This document shows positions 26,444 through 35,227 of a stretch of DNA of 64,000 nucleotides, piece by piece. The position numbers and the translations under genes were made by a program. How positions within the stretch are numbered: position 1 is the stretch's first letter; each line of letters opens with the position of its first letter. The notes below the pieces were generated by a model that saw only the letters and a list, made by a program, of their open reading frames with translations, was not told the origin of the DNA and made no database searches. The stretch is from contig NZ_LMUP01000009.1 of assembly GCF_009765875.1 (NCBI RefSeq), forward strand, positions 511,700 to 575,699, read 5' to 3'. This stretch comes from Pedobacter sp. L105. Lineage in GTDB: Bacteria; Bacteroidota; Bacteroidia; Sphingobacteriales; Sphingobacteriaceae.

Positions 26444-27559
26444 ATGATGGATACAAACAAAACTACCGCGACGATTCTTCCGCCAAAACAGCATTTCGAA
26501 ATTCTCGATGGATTAAGGGGCATTGCTGCCCTGACTGTTGTAACGTTTCATTTTATGGAATGGGCATATGGCGATGATGGCAGGAACTTTATAGGACATG
26601 GTTTTTTGGCTGTCGATTTTTTCTTCTGCCTTTCGGGATTTGTAATCGGATATGCCTATGATAATCGTATGGCAAAAATGGGCACTTTCCAGTTTTTTAT
26701 AGCAAGGATCATCAGACTGCAGCCGCTGGTTATAGCAGGATCGGTATTAGGCCTGCTGGCATTTTTGTTCGACCCATTTGGTGGTCATCCCGAATTGTAT
26801 AGCACCGGTAAAATCATTTTGACTTTCTTTTGTTCCATACTGCTTATTCCCTTACCTGCGATGGAAGATCGTGGTTTTAACCTGTTCAGCTTCAATGCAC
26901 CGGCGTGGTCGTTATTTTGGGAATATATTGCCAATATCGTTTACGGATTTGTTCTTTATCGGGTTAACCGCGTTTTTTTGCTGTTGCTCACTATCATTGC
27001 AGCGGTGGCCATTTCCTTTGTAGCTTACCGCGCAGGAAATTTACTGGGCGGCTGGAGCGGTCCAACCTTTTGGGAGGGATGCGCCAGGATATCCTATTCA
27101 TTTTTAGCAGGATTGCTCATTTATCGTTACAACTGGATCATCAAAAACAAGCTGGGGTTTTTTAGCCTGGCTGTGTTATTGTTCCTGACCTTCATTATGC
27201 CATTCCCAAAATGGAGTTGGTTCTCAGAACTTTTAGTAGTCCTATTTTATTTTCCATTACTGGTAGCTTTGGGTGCAGGGGCTACGTTAACACCTGCTTT
27301 AAAAAAGCTTTGTGTATTTTCCGGGAATATCTCTTATCCATTGTACATGACACATTATGCTGTATTATGGATGTTCGGTAACTATTATACCAGTCATAAG
27401 CCAGGCGCTATGCAGTTAGCCCTTATTATTATACCCAGTCTAATCCTATTAGTTGGATTTGCGTACCTGGTCATGGTAATTTACGATATCCCAGTAAGGA
27501 AATATCTAAGCGGTAAAAATAAAGAAAGGCTTGCCAGACAACAAGCCGGTGGTATCTAA
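26444..27559 (+). CDS. Acyltransferase 3 family membrane protein (OafA/YrhL-like)
   Basis: A 371-residue inner-membrane acyltransferase with about ten transmembrane segments. The catalytic His is in LDGLRGIAALTVVTFHFMEW, followed by the family's GFVIGYAYDNR loop and the late YPLYMTHYAVLW motif. These enzymes move acyl groups onto extracytoplasmic carbohydrates. No glycan operon is adjacent, so the acceptor is unknown. The start is the ATG at 26444 or the next codon (MMDTN). Confidence 0.93.
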   Translation: MMDTNKTTATILPPKQHFEILDGLRGIAALTVVTFHFMEWAYGDDGRNFIGHGFLAVDFFFCLSGFVIGYAYDNRMAKMGTFQFFIARIIRLQPLVIAGSVLGLLAFLFDPFGGHPELYSTGKIILTFFCSILLIPLPAMEDRGFNLFSFNAPAWSLFWEYIANIVYGFVLYRVNRVFLLLLTIIAAVAISFVAYRAGNLLGGWSGPTFWEGCARISYSFLAGLLIYRYNWIIKNKLGFFSLAVLLFLTFIMPFPKWSWFSELLVVLFYFPLLVALGAGATLTPALKKLCVFSGNISYPLYMTHYAVLWMFGNYYTSHKPGAMQLALIIIPSLILLVGFAYLVMVIYDIPVRKYLSGKNKERLARQQAGGI

Positions 27560-27914
27560 AATATTTGCTGAAACTTTCGCATAATCCACATCCTGTTGTG
27601 GAATAAGAGCATTAATTCTATCCCTCAAAAGATGTAGATATTAAGTATGATGATGCAATGGCAAAATTGGCTGCTTCGCTTTAAATAGTAATTCAATACA
27701 TTACGCTCTTCATCATTAATAGTGTTTACGCTAATCTATTTTTTCAGCTTGAAGCGAAATACAAATTATTCTTGATCTGCAGCCTTCCCTAAAATACATC
27801 TCAGTATTTAATTGATAATAAATTATTTATGATTCAATTACCTTAGTCAATGCTGTGCATTTAATCAAGCCCTGCTAAGATTTAACGACTCCAAATATTT
27901 AAATGACCTAAAAT
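27560..27914. other. Intergenic region before the imu cassette
   Basis: 355 bases without a convincing gene. A short coding-like tail on the plus strand (FYPSKDVDIKYDDAMAKLAA, stop near 27685) could be the end of a lost gene, but it has no start. A weak hairpin (ATCCACA-N5-TTGTGGA) lies near 27586. The rest is AT-rich. Confidence 0.4.
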
Positions 27915-27929
27915 ACTAACAAAATTAGT
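27915..27929. promoter_or_regulatory. Candidate imu operator site 1
   Basis: ACTAACAAAATTAGT is a 15-bp inverted repeat (ACTAA-N5-TTAGT) ending one base before the -7 element TATATTTG. It recurs almost exactly 40 bases downstream (27955-27969). The position over the promoter suggests repression. The binding protein is unknown. Confidence 0.6.
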
Positions 27930-27930
27930 T

Positions 27931-27938
27931 TATATTTG
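27931..27938 (+). promoter_or_regulatory. -7 element of the imuA-imuB-dnaE2 operon
   Basis: TATATTTG matches TAnnTTTG exactly, 53 bases before the imuA ATG. It lies between the two 15-bp palindromes. No clear -33 TTTG is present at the usual distance, which suits a regulated promoter. Confidence 0.6.
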
Positions 27939-27952
27939 TTGTATAAAAAGAT

Positions 27953-27971
27953 TTACTAAAAAAAATAGTAA
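27953..27971. promoter_or_regulatory. Candidate imu operator site 2
   Basis: ACTAAAAAAAATAGT (27955-27969) matches site 1 at 13 of 15 positions, and the symmetry extends to TTACTA-N7-TAGTAA. The start-to-start distance to site 1 is 40 bases, close to four helical turns, so both sites face the same side of the DNA. It lies in the probable untranslated leader. Confidence 0.55.
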
Positions 27972-27990
27972 TTATTTTTAGCTTTAACTT

Positions 27991-28728
27991 ATGGAAACGA
28001 AAAGTGAATTGGTGTATAAGCTAAAGCAGGATATTCTGCTATGGCAGGGTTATAAGCCTGTTTCGGTAGCTACTACCGGGCAGATAGGGCTTGGAGTAAT
28101 AGAAAATGCTTTTCCTGGTGGGGTTTTTCCCAAACGGGCGATTCATGAATTCATTACTGTATATTCTGAGCATGCGGCGGCCAGTGATGGTTTCATTGCT
28201 GGATTGCTTGCCGTGCTGATGGAGGGCGGTGCTGCATGTATATGGATCAGCACGTCAAGGCGTTTGTTTCCAGCTTCTTTACGAACATTCAATGTAGCAC
28301 CTGAACGTGTCATTTTTATAGATGTGAAAACAGAAAAAGAGGTGCTATGGATCATGGAAGAGGCGCTTAAATGTGAAGGGCTTGCCGCTGTAGTGGCTGA
28401 GTGCAACCAGTTGAGCCTGATTGAATCGCGGAGATTACAATTGGCCATAGAAGAAAGCGGAGTGACGGGTTTTATCCTGCGTAAGGATGCCCGTAAAATG
28501 ACCAGTACCGTTGCTGCTGCACGATGGCAGATTAGTCCATTGCCCAGTAATGCTGAGGAAGGTATGCCTGGTCTGGGTTTCCCTCGCTGGCAGGTTGATT
28601 TACTAAAAGTCCGTAATGGGAATCCCGGCAGCTGGGTGTTGGAATGGGCTGGAGAGGCTTTTGTGGATGTGGCCCCGTTGAAAAAAGAAAGCATATGGTC
28701 TGAGCGGCAGGATCGTAAAATTGGATAA
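27991..28728 (+). CDS. imuA: ImuA-like mutasome accessory protein (RecA/SulA-like)
   Basis: A 245-residue RecA-fold protein and the first gene of a three-gene damage-mutagenesis operon. Typical features are the opening KQDILLWQGYK, the segment ENAFPGGVFPKRAIHEF and a central region with EALKCEGLAAVVAECNQLSL. In studied systems ImuA supports the inactive Y-family protein ImuB and the polymerase DnaE2 during translesion synthesis. No complete Walker A motif (GxxxxGKT) is visible. It is followed by imuB after four bases. Identification rests on both sequence and the conserved gene order. Confidence 0.88.
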   Translation: METKSELVYKLKQDILLWQGYKPVSVATTGQIGLGVIENAFPGGVFPKRAIHEFITVYSEHAAASDGFIAGLLAVLMEGGAACIWISTSRRLFPASLRTFNVAPERVIFIDVKTEKEVLWIMEEALKCEGLAAVVAECNQLSLIESRRLQLAIEESGVTGFILRKDARKMTSTVAAARWQISPLPSNAEEGMPGLGFPRWQVDLLKVRNGNPGSWVLEWAGEAFVDVAPLKKESIWSERQDRKIG

Positions 28729-28732
28729 CTTT

Positions 28733-30241
28733 ATGCAAAAACGTTTTGTTTCCATATGGTTTGGCCATCTTCTGGCAGACTGGCAGCTTATACGCCGCCC
28801 GGAACTTGCGGAGGTGCCTTTTGTTTTTGCAGCGCCTGACCATGGGCGAATGCTGATTACCGCTATCAGTTCAGTAGCACAGCGTTTTGGTGTTGAGGTA
28901 GGAATGCGGGCAGCAGATGCCAAAGCGATCTGTCCGGGATTGGAGGTGCTTGATGACAAGCCTGGGCGTTCTTTAAAACTGCTCCGCGGTCTTGGGGAGT
29001 GGTGTGTACGGTATTCACCTATCGTAGCCATTGATGAATACGCAAAGGATGGATTGTTGATGGACGTAAGCGGCTGCGCACACCTTTGGGGCGGCGAAAA
29101 GAAATACCTTAAAGAAATTATTTCCAGGCTAAAAAGTAAAGGTTACTCTGTTAGACTGGCTATTGCCGATACGCCGGGTGCTGCCTGGGCAGTGTCCCGG
29201 TTTGGTAAAATTACGCCATTGATTCCTGAAGGCGGTCATACAGAAGCTTTACTTTCTCTTATTCCCGAAGCGCTTCGGCTGGAAGAGCCTGTACTGATAA
29301 AACTGCAGAAGCTCGGTTTTTACCAGATTAAAAGTTTTATTGGCATGCCACGTTCAGTACTCCGCAGGCGTTTTGGTGAAGATTTTTTATTACGACTGGC
29401 CCAGGCGTTAGGTACTGAAGAGGAAGTACTTCAGCCTTTACAGGTTCCTGTGCCATTCCAGGAGAGGTTACCCTGTTTAGAGCCGATCAAAACGCGGACA
29501 GGAATTGAGATTGCTATCACCAGGTTACTGGAAAATCTATGTAAGCGCTTACAGGCTGAAGGTAAGGGATTACGTACGGGGATACTGACCGGATATCGTA
29601 TTGATGGTCATGTAGTGCAGGTAGCTATCGGCACCAGCGGGGCTACGCATAGCGTAAGCCATTTGTTTAAACTTTTCCAATTAAAAATTGACCAGATCAA
29701 GCCTGCGCTGGGGATTGAGCTTTTTGTGCTGGATGCCCCCAGGGTAGATGACGCGGAAGTGCCGCAGGAAGCCATGTGGACGGCAAAACCGGGTTTGGAT
29801 GATCAAAGTGTAATCCGCTTACTGGATAGGGTGGCGGGCAAGGTAGGACTGGATGTTATTCACCGTTATTTACCAGCTGCACATCACTGGCCGGAGCGTT
29901 CATTGCAGGTGGCGGTTTCCGTTACAGAAAAACCGGCCAGGTCATGGCAAACGGAAAAGCCCCGCCCAACAGAATTGCTTGGGCGGCCAGATCCGATAGA
30001 AGTGATGGCCCTGATCCCGGATCATCCGCCCAAATTTTTTATTTATAAAGGGGTACAGCATTTTGTAGTTAAGGCCGACGGACCCGAACGTATAGAGCGG
30101 GAATGGTGGCTGGATAAAGGAGAACATAGGGATTATTACCAGGTGGAAGATGATAAAGGCCAACGATACTGGTTATTTCGTTCGGGGCACTATGGCGAAA
30201 ATCAGAAATATAAGTGGTTCATTCATGGTTTTTTTGCTTAA
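28733..30241 (+). CDS. imuB: ImuB: Y-family polymerase-like protein, probably catalytically inactive
   Basis: A 502-residue DinB/ImuB-like protein. The acidic residues needed for polymerase chemistry appear lost: the N-terminal D-x-D motif is replaced by SIWFGHL, and the usual SIDE position reads KDGLLMDVSG, as in other ImuB proteins. ImuB is known as a hub that joins DnaE2, ImuA and the beta clamp. I see no clear canonical clamp motif, although the QLKIDQIK region could serve. The start ATG 28733 follows the imuA stop by four bases (a TTG at 28721 is also in frame), and the gene precedes dnaE2 by 11 bases. Confidence 0.92.
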   Translation: MQKRFVSIWFGHLLADWQLIRRPELAEVPFVFAAPDHGRMLITAISSVAQRFGVEVGMRAADAKAICPGLEVLDDKPGRSLKLLRGLGEWCVRYSPIVAIDEYAKDGLLMDVSGCAHLWGGEKKYLKEIISRLKSKGYSVRLAIADTPGAAWAVSRFGKITPLIPEGGHTEALLSLIPEALRLEEPVLIKLQKLGFYQIKSFIGMPRSVLRRRFGEDFLLRLAQALGTEEEVLQPLQVPVPFQERLPCLEPIKTRTGIEIAITRLLENLCKRLQAEGKGLRTGILTGYRIDGHVVQVAIGTSGATHSVSHLFKLFQLKIDQIKPALGIELFVLDAPRVDDAEVPQEAMWTAKPGLDDQSVIRLLDRVAGKVGLDVIHRYLPAAHHWPERSLQVAVSVTEKPARSWQTEKPRPTELLGRPDPIEVMALIPDHPPKFFIYKGVQHFVVKADGPERIEREWWLDKGEHRDYYQVEDDKGQRYWLFRSGHYGENQKYKWFIHGFFA

Positions 30242-30252
30242 GAAATAGAAAA

Positions 30253-33200
30253 ATGGAATACAGCGAATTGCAGGTAACCTCTAATTTTAGTTTTCTGCGC
30301 GGGGCTTCCCATGCAAATGAACTGGTAGATCAGGCGGCTGCTTTAGGATATAAAAAAATAGCGATCACAGACCGCAATACGCTGGCTGGCATAGTAAGGG
30401 CGCATGTGGCCTGCCGTGAAAAACAAATCAATTTGATTCCAGGTTGCAGGCTGGATTTGCTGGATGGCCCGAGCCTGCTGGCTTACCCTACAAATATTGA
30501 GGCTTATGGCAGATTGTCGGCATTGCTTACCAAAGGTAATCTGCGTGCGGAAAAAGGATCCTGTCACATTTCCCGTTCAGATGTGTATGAACATGCAAAG
30601 GGTATTTTGTTTACTGCAGTAATGCCCGGCGCACTAAACCGGCGTTTTGAGTTTGAAGATTCTTTTATTGACTCCATTGCCCAATATCGGGAGGCCCTGG
30701 GCAATCAGCTTTCCCTGGCCGCAACCCGTACCTATCTGGGGAACGACGATAAGCTTATCTTTCGGGTTTCCCAGCTTGCTGATCGTTTTACTATTCCTGT
30801 TGTAGCCACAGGTGATGTGCATTATCATGAACCTTCGCGAAGGGAGTTGCAGGATGTCCTAACCTGTGTCCGTGAGAAATGTACGGTTCAGGAGGCCGGT
30901 TTTCGCTTACACCAAAATGCTGAACGTTATTTAAAGCCGGTAGCGGAGATATATCGCTTGTTCCGCAATCATCCCGAAGCAATTAAAAACGCCCTGCGGA
31001 TTGCTGAGGCCTGTACTTTTTCGCTGGATGAACTGAAATATGTTTATCCGGAGGAAATTAACAAAAGCGGGCGAAGCCCATTGGAAGAATTGGAGTACTT
31101 AACCTGGAAGGGCGGCCATGAGTTTTATGGTGAAGTCATCCCGGAGAAAGTAATCAATATGGTTAACCATGAAATGGCCTTTGTAAAAGAGATGGATTAT
31201 GCGAACTACTTCCTTTTTGTGGAGGATATTGTCCGTGAGGCGCGCAGCCGGGGGATTTTATGCCAGGGGCGGGGATCTGCTGCTAATTCAGCGATCTGCT
31301 TTTGTCTGGGAATTACCTCTGTTAACCCCATGAAGTTTGATTTACTTTTTGAACGTTTCATCTCCTCTGTTAGAAATGAACCTCCTGATATTGATGTAGA
31401 CTTTGAACATGAACGGCGTGAAGAAATCATGCAGTACGTTTATAACAAGTATGGAAGAGACCGGGCAGCAATCGTTGCAACAGTTACGCAGCAACACCAA
31501 AAAGGGGCTTTCCGGGATGTGGGTAAAGCAATGGGACTTTCTGCAGATACGATCGACAGGCTTTCGGGTTCACTCTGGGAGTATACCGATGAATGGTTTG
31601 ATGCTAAGCGGTTAACGGAACAGGGATTAAATCCTGATGATCCGCATTTGAAAAAGACATTGAATTTGACTGCTCAAATGATGGGGTTTCCCAGACAGTT
31701 GGGGCAGCATACCGGGGGATTTGTAGTGACCAATGGCAAGCTGAGTGATTTGTGTCCGATCCTGAATGCACGAATGGCAGACCGGACAAATATTGAATGG
31801 AACAAGGATGATATTGATGCCCTGGGATTTTTAAAGGTAGATGTTCTGGCCCTGGGCATGCTGACCTGCATCCGTAAGGCTTTTGATTTGTGCCGCGACC
31901 ATTATGGATTGAACTTTACTTTAGCCAATATCCCGGAGGACGATAAGGAAGTTTATCAAATGATCAGTGCAGCAGATACCTTAGGTGTATTTCAGATTGA
32001 AAGCCGGGCGCAAATGGCCATGTTGCCCAGGCTGCGGCCCGAGTGTTTTTACGACCTGGTTATTGAAGTGGCCATTGTACGTCCGGGACCTATACAGGGT
32101 GATATGGTGCACCCTTATCTAAGACGGCGCAATAAAGAAGAGCCGACTGAGTATCCGTCGAAGGAGCTATATGAAATTTTGCACAGGACATGTGGTGTGC
32201 CCCTTTTCCAGGAGCAGGCCATGAAAATTGCAATTGTCGCAGCTGGCTTTACGCCAGCTGAAGCAGATGGTTTACGGCGCAGTATGGCTACCTTCAAGTT
32301 TAAGGGACTGGTGAACCAGTATGAAAAAAAATTGGTCGATGGTATGGTAAGTAAAGGTTATACTCCTGAATTTGCAAAACGAATTTTTAAACAACTGGAA
32401 GGGTTTGGGAGTTATGGATTTCCGGAAAGCCATGCGGCAAGTTTTGCCTTACTGGTTTATGTGTCCTGCTGGTTAAAGCACTATTATCCTGATGTATTTT
32501 CTACCGCCTTGTTAAACAGTATGCCAATGGGTTTTTATCAGCCTGCGCAGATTGTCATAGATGCACAAAAGCATAACGTTGAAGTAAGGGAGGTGGATGT
32601 AAATTATTCAAAATGGGACAATTCACTGGAAGAGAAATCCGGAAAGTATTTTGCGGTCCGTTTAGGTTTCAGACAGGTTAATGGAATGAGGGAGGGAGAG
32701 ATAGAGAGTTTGGTAGCTGGCCGTGGAGAAGGTTACCAGAGTATTACTGCCTTGCGTGATGCGGGTATATCATTGGTTGTATTGGAACGTTTGGCCGATG
32801 CGGATGCTTTTCGCTCGATGGGTTTTGACCGGAGGAAGGCGCTTTGGGAAGTGTCTGCCTTACAGGATATGCCAGAAAAATTGTTCAAGGGACAGCCTTC
32901 GGAAAGTGTGTTGGAAACACAGGTGGAATTACCGCTAATGAGTAAAGGAGAACATGTGGTACAGGACTATGCTGCTATAGGACTTTCACTCAAAGCGCAC
33001 CCGGTAAGTTTTATCCGGGGCCAGCTGGAAATGCTTCGTGCGCTATCCTGTCATGGAATCAACCAGGATGTAACTGCCGGACAACTGGTGAAAGTTGCCG
33101 GATTGGTCTTGGTGCGTCAGCGACCCGGAACTGCTGGCGGGGTTTGTTTTATCACCATTGAAGATGAAACAGGCTTTGTTAATTTAGTAGTTTTTGAAAA

Positions 33201-33492
33201 GCTGTTCGAAAAGTATAGAAAAGAAATTTTGCATGCTAAATTATTGATGGTTGAAGGTCGTTTGCAGCGTGAAAAAGAGGTGGTACATGTTATTGTAAGT
33301 AAGTGTGTGGATTTAACTAAGATGCTTGGCAAACTGATACAGCGGGAAGCAGATGATTTACCCGTACTTACTTCATCGCAGTCAGTTATAATATCCTCGC
33401 CTTATCCAGTGGAGAATAAACGTTCGCAAGTGCGGGAAGATGGGATGAAAACGGCTAAAGATGCTTTCTATGGGGGCAGGAATTTTAAGTGA
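30253..33492 (+). CDS. dnaE2: Error-prone DNA polymerase III alpha subunit DnaE2 (ImuC)
   Basis: A 1079-residue C-family polymerase. An N-terminal PHP domain (YSELQVTSNFSFLRGASH; ITDRNTLAG) is followed by the polymerase core with the catalytic aspartates in PPDIDVDFEHERR, the palm segment GRGSAANSAICFCLG, and the fingers/clamp-binding region. The C-terminus has an OB fold (GQLVKVAGLVLVRQRPGTAG, ITIEDETGFVNLVVF). It performs translesion synthesis as part of the ImuA-ImuB-DnaE2 mutasome. The start is ATG 30253; earlier in-frame codons overlap imuB. It is last in the operon. Confidence 0.96.
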   Translation: MEYSELQVTSNFSFLRGASHANELVDQAAALGYKKIAITDRNTLAGIVRAHVACREKQINLIPGCRLDLLDGPSLLAYPTNIEAYGRLSALLTKGNLRAEKGSCHISRSDVYEHAKGILFTAVMPGALNRRFEFEDSFIDSIAQYREALGNQLSLAATRTYLGNDDKLIFRVSQLADRFTIPVVATGDVHYHEPSRRELQDVLTCVREKCTVQEAGFRLHQNAERYLKPVAEIYRLFRNHPEAIKNALRIAEACTFSLDELKYVYPEEINKSGRSPLEELEYLTWKGGHEFYGEVIPEKVINMVNHEMAFVKEMDYANYFLFVEDIVREARSRGILCQGRGSAANSAICFCLGITSVNPMKFDLLFERFISSVRNEPPDIDVDFEHERREEIMQYVYNKYGRDRAAIVATVTQQHQKGAFRDVGKAMGLSADTIDRLSGSLWEYTDEWFDAKRLTEQGLNPDDPHLKKTLNLTAQMMGFPRQLGQHTGGFVVTNGKLSDLCPILNARMADRTNIEWNKDDIDALGFLKVDVLALGMLTCIRKAFDLCRDHYGLNFTLANIPEDDKEVYQMISAADTLGVFQIESRAQMAMLPRLRPECFYDLVIEVAIVRPGPIQGDMVHPYLRRRNKEEPTEYPSKELYEILHRTCGVPLFQEQAMKIAIVAAGFTPAEADGLRRSMATFKFKGLVNQYEKKLVDGMVSKGYTPEFAKRIFKQLEGFGSYGFPESHAASFALLVYVSCWLKHYYPDVFSTALLNSMPMGFYQPAQIVIDAQKHNVEVREVDVNYSKWDNSLEEKSGKYFAVRLGFRQVNGMREGEIESLVAGRGEGYQSITALRDAGISLVVLERLADADAFRSMGFDRRKALWEVSALQDMPEKLFKGQPSESVLETQVELPLMSKGEHVVQDYAAIGLSLKAHPVSFIRGQLEMLRALSCHGINQDVTAGQLVKVAGLVLVRQRPGTAGGVCFITIEDETGFVNLVVFEKLFEKYRKEILHAKLLMVEGRLQREKEVVHVIVSKCVDLTKMLGKLIQREADDLPVLTSSQSVIISSPYPVENKRSQVREDGMKTAKDAFYGGRNFK

Positions 33493-33735
33493 TCTTTAGA
33501 TCTTTCGAAATGTTGTACAAGCTAATATTTAAACAAAGTGTTTATTCTGGTTGATCCTTTTTGATAAGGATCTAAGGATAGGGGTGTTATTGCATACGGG
33601 GAGCGCCCATTTTTCATTATGCTTCCCCTTAAAGTTTTTCATGATGAATTATTAAGTTTTACATATTGTTTGGTTATAGTTTAAGTTAATATTAAATCTT
33701 AGTGAATCCAAATTTATTTGATCATCTTACCAACC
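33493..33735. other. Intergenic region after dnaE2
   Basis: No gene seen. AT-rich sequence with no strong terminator hairpin recognised directly after dnaE2. The phased repeat cluster begins at 33736. Confidence 0.5.
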
Positions 33736-33803
33736 CTAGTCCATGTTTATTAAAAAAAAACATGCAGTAAACTTGGACTAGAGTTGGACTAGACTTGGAT
33801 TAG
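33736..33803. repeat. Phased 11-bp repeat cluster with an inverted copy
   Basis: Three direct repeats with an exact 11-base period carry the core TTGGACTAG, TTGGACTAG and TTGGATTAG (starting 33773, 33784 and 33795). An inverted partial copy CTAGTCCA lies at 33736-33743. A smaller CATGTTT / AAACATG hairpin lies between the inverted and direct copies. The cluster ends 28 bases before the ATG of a small gene, so it looks like an array of protein-binding sites. Confidence 0.7.
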
Positions 33804-33831
33804 CTAACATGGAAAGCAGGGTTAACCTTTA

Positions 33832-34023
33832 ATGAAAATATGGCAACAAGCACGTTTTAATCGCCAAGGTATAAAAAGTGGTAAATTGGTACAGACCGGA
33901 ACATTTACACTTCAGCCAGAAAAGACAACAGTGAATAAAATTGCGGTTAATTACAGTATCGTGTTTGCCAATGACGAGAAGGAGTATTTGTATTTATCAG
34001 GGGAAAAGGTAACTCATTTGTAA
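33832..34023 (+). CDS. Small hypothetical protein (63 residues)
   Basis: A soluble basic peptide (MKIWQQARFNRQGIKSGKLV ... EYLYLSGEKVTHL) with no recognised domain, predicted mostly beta. It starts 28 bases after a phased 11-bp repeat cluster, which may control it, and is followed by a long perfect hairpin at 34103. Genuine coding is supported by context more than by homology. Confidence 0.5.
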   Translation: MKIWQQARFNRQGIKSGKLVQTGTFTLQPEKTTVNKIAVNYSIVFANDEKEYLYLSGEKVTHL

Positions 34024-34102
34024 TTCCCCTTACTGGTATAAAACGGCGAGACTTTGGATAACTTGTAAATTCTGGTCCTACGAACTTTCGGTTCAGGTTA
34101 AT

Positions 34103-34149
34103 ATTCAAAACCAATAATTCGACCCACGGTCGAATTATTGGTTTTGAAT
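34103..34149. repeat. Perfect 22-bp inverted repeat, 3-base loop
   Basis: The arms 34103-34124 and 34128-34149 are exactly complementary (left arm starts ATTCAAAACCAATAATTCG) with loop CAC. It lies between convergent genes ending at 34023 and 34217, so it may terminate both. However, it is longer than normal terminators, AT-rich and lacks a long T-run. Confidence 0.85.
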
Positions 34150-34216
34150 GATTACTCCGCTACAAAGTAGGAAGCGGTCCAATTATGAATAGCGGAAGTA
34201 CAATTTCAGTGGCAAT

Positions 34217-34597
34217 TTACGCATGTAAAACTTGTCCACCAGTATAGTCCCAGGTTACCCAGGCATTCTCTTGAAAAATCACCAAAACGTCTTTTTGTGC
34301 AATTGATAGCGCTTCAAGTTCTGAATTCAGTGTCGTAAGGATCTTTCTTTTAATTTTTTCGCTTTTTCCTATGGTGAATATTATTTCAATGATGATGAAT
34401 TTATCGGATCGTTCTTCAACCATATCCGGGTAAGATTTGTCATAAATCAGATCTTCTTTGTTCATGTCAAAAAAACGTTGAAAACGATCTGCCTCCGGAG
34501 TGCCGGCTTCAGCCAAAGCCTTTTGAATTGCATCTCCGATTTTTTGTTTTTCTTCTTTTGTCCTACCCTTTAAAGAGGTTACAGTAATTAACGGCAT
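34217..34597 (-). CDS. Tautomerase-family protein
   Basis: A 126-residue protein of the 4-oxalocrotonate tautomerase/MSAD superfamily. Pro2 (after the initiator Met), the catalytic base of the family, is present in MPLITVTSLKGRT. The segment EADRFQRFFDMNKEDLIYD and the repeated fold half (FIIIEIIFTIGKSEKIKRKI) give the length of fused-domain tautomerases. It lies 52 bases downstream of a TetR gene on the same strand, probably in one operon. The substrate is unknown. Confidence 0.9.
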   Translation of the reverse strand: MPLITVTSLKGRTKEEKQKIGDAIQKALAEAGTPEADRFQRFFDMNKEDLIYDKSYPDMVEERSDKFIIIEIIFTIGKSEKIKRKILTTLNSELEALSIAQKDVLVIFQENAWVTWDYTGGQVLHA

Positions 34598-34649
34598 ATT
34601 TTTAAAATTTAAAGATTAATAAATTATTCCACTATAAGTATCTATCTGT

Positions 34650-35213
34650 TTAAACCAGTTTACGAACTATATTTTTAGCGTTTTCCAGTGAATCATTCGA
34701 TTTTGTAATATGAGACATCAAGACCCCTGACTCCAGTTCCGAGAAAATCACCTCGACCAACTCTTCATCATTTAAGAGTTTATCGATAGGACGATTTAAT
34801 TGACCAACAAGATTTACAATTCGAATTCTTAAGTCATTCTTAAATTTTGACGCACGTTCAAACACTCCTAACTCGGATGTTGCAACTTCATTCACAATTT
34901 TATTCCAGGCGCAGCCTTTATATCCTGATGTAATTTGTCTGTTGATCCGGTAATCGAATAAAGCTATAACTTTCTCTAAAGGAGATTCAAAATTGGCACT
35001 ATAGGTATCTAAATCAGCAAACCATTTGGCATAAAGCTGATCCATATAGGCAAGAAGCAAGTCATTTTTCGATTTGAAGTGATTGTATAGTGATGGCTTA
35101 GAAATGCCGGCTTCCTCAATAATTTGATTGATGCCTGTTAGATTAAAGCCCTGTCCATAGAACAGCCTGTCGGCCGTATCCATAATTTTGTCTAATACTA
35201 CTACTGGTCTCAT
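34650..35213 (-). CDS. TetR/AcrR-family transcriptional regulator
   Basis: A 187-residue regulator: N-terminal helix-turn-helix (VLDKIMDTADRLFYGQGFNL, INQIIEEAGISKPSLYNHFK) and a helical ligand domain with a Cys in YKGCAWNKIVNEV. It leads a two-gene unit with a tautomerase. A palindrome 20 bases upstream of its start is a likely autoregulatory operator. TetR proteins normally repress until a ligand binds; the ligand is unknown. Confidence 0.93.
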   Translation of the reverse strand: MRPVVVLDKIMDTADRLFYGQGFNLTGINQIIEEAGISKPSLYNHFKSKNDLLLAYMDQLYAKWFADLDTYSANFESPLEKVIALFDYRINRQITSGYKGCAWNKIVNEVATSELGVFERASKFKNDLRIRIVNLVGQLNRPIDKLLNDEELVEVIFSELESGVLMSHITKSNDSLENAKNIVRKLV

Positions 35214-35227
35214 AATTCAAAGATAGG

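Noticed and set aside
28143-28694. A 183-residue open frame on the minus strand opposite imuA
   Set aside because: imuA is supported by gene order and motifs; the reverse frame has no recognisable domain and a composition typical of an antisense shadow.
33736-33803. Phased 11-bp repeats considered as a CRISPR-like array or replication iterons
   Set aside because: Repeat units are only 9-11 bases with no spacers, and no cas, replication or partition genes are near.
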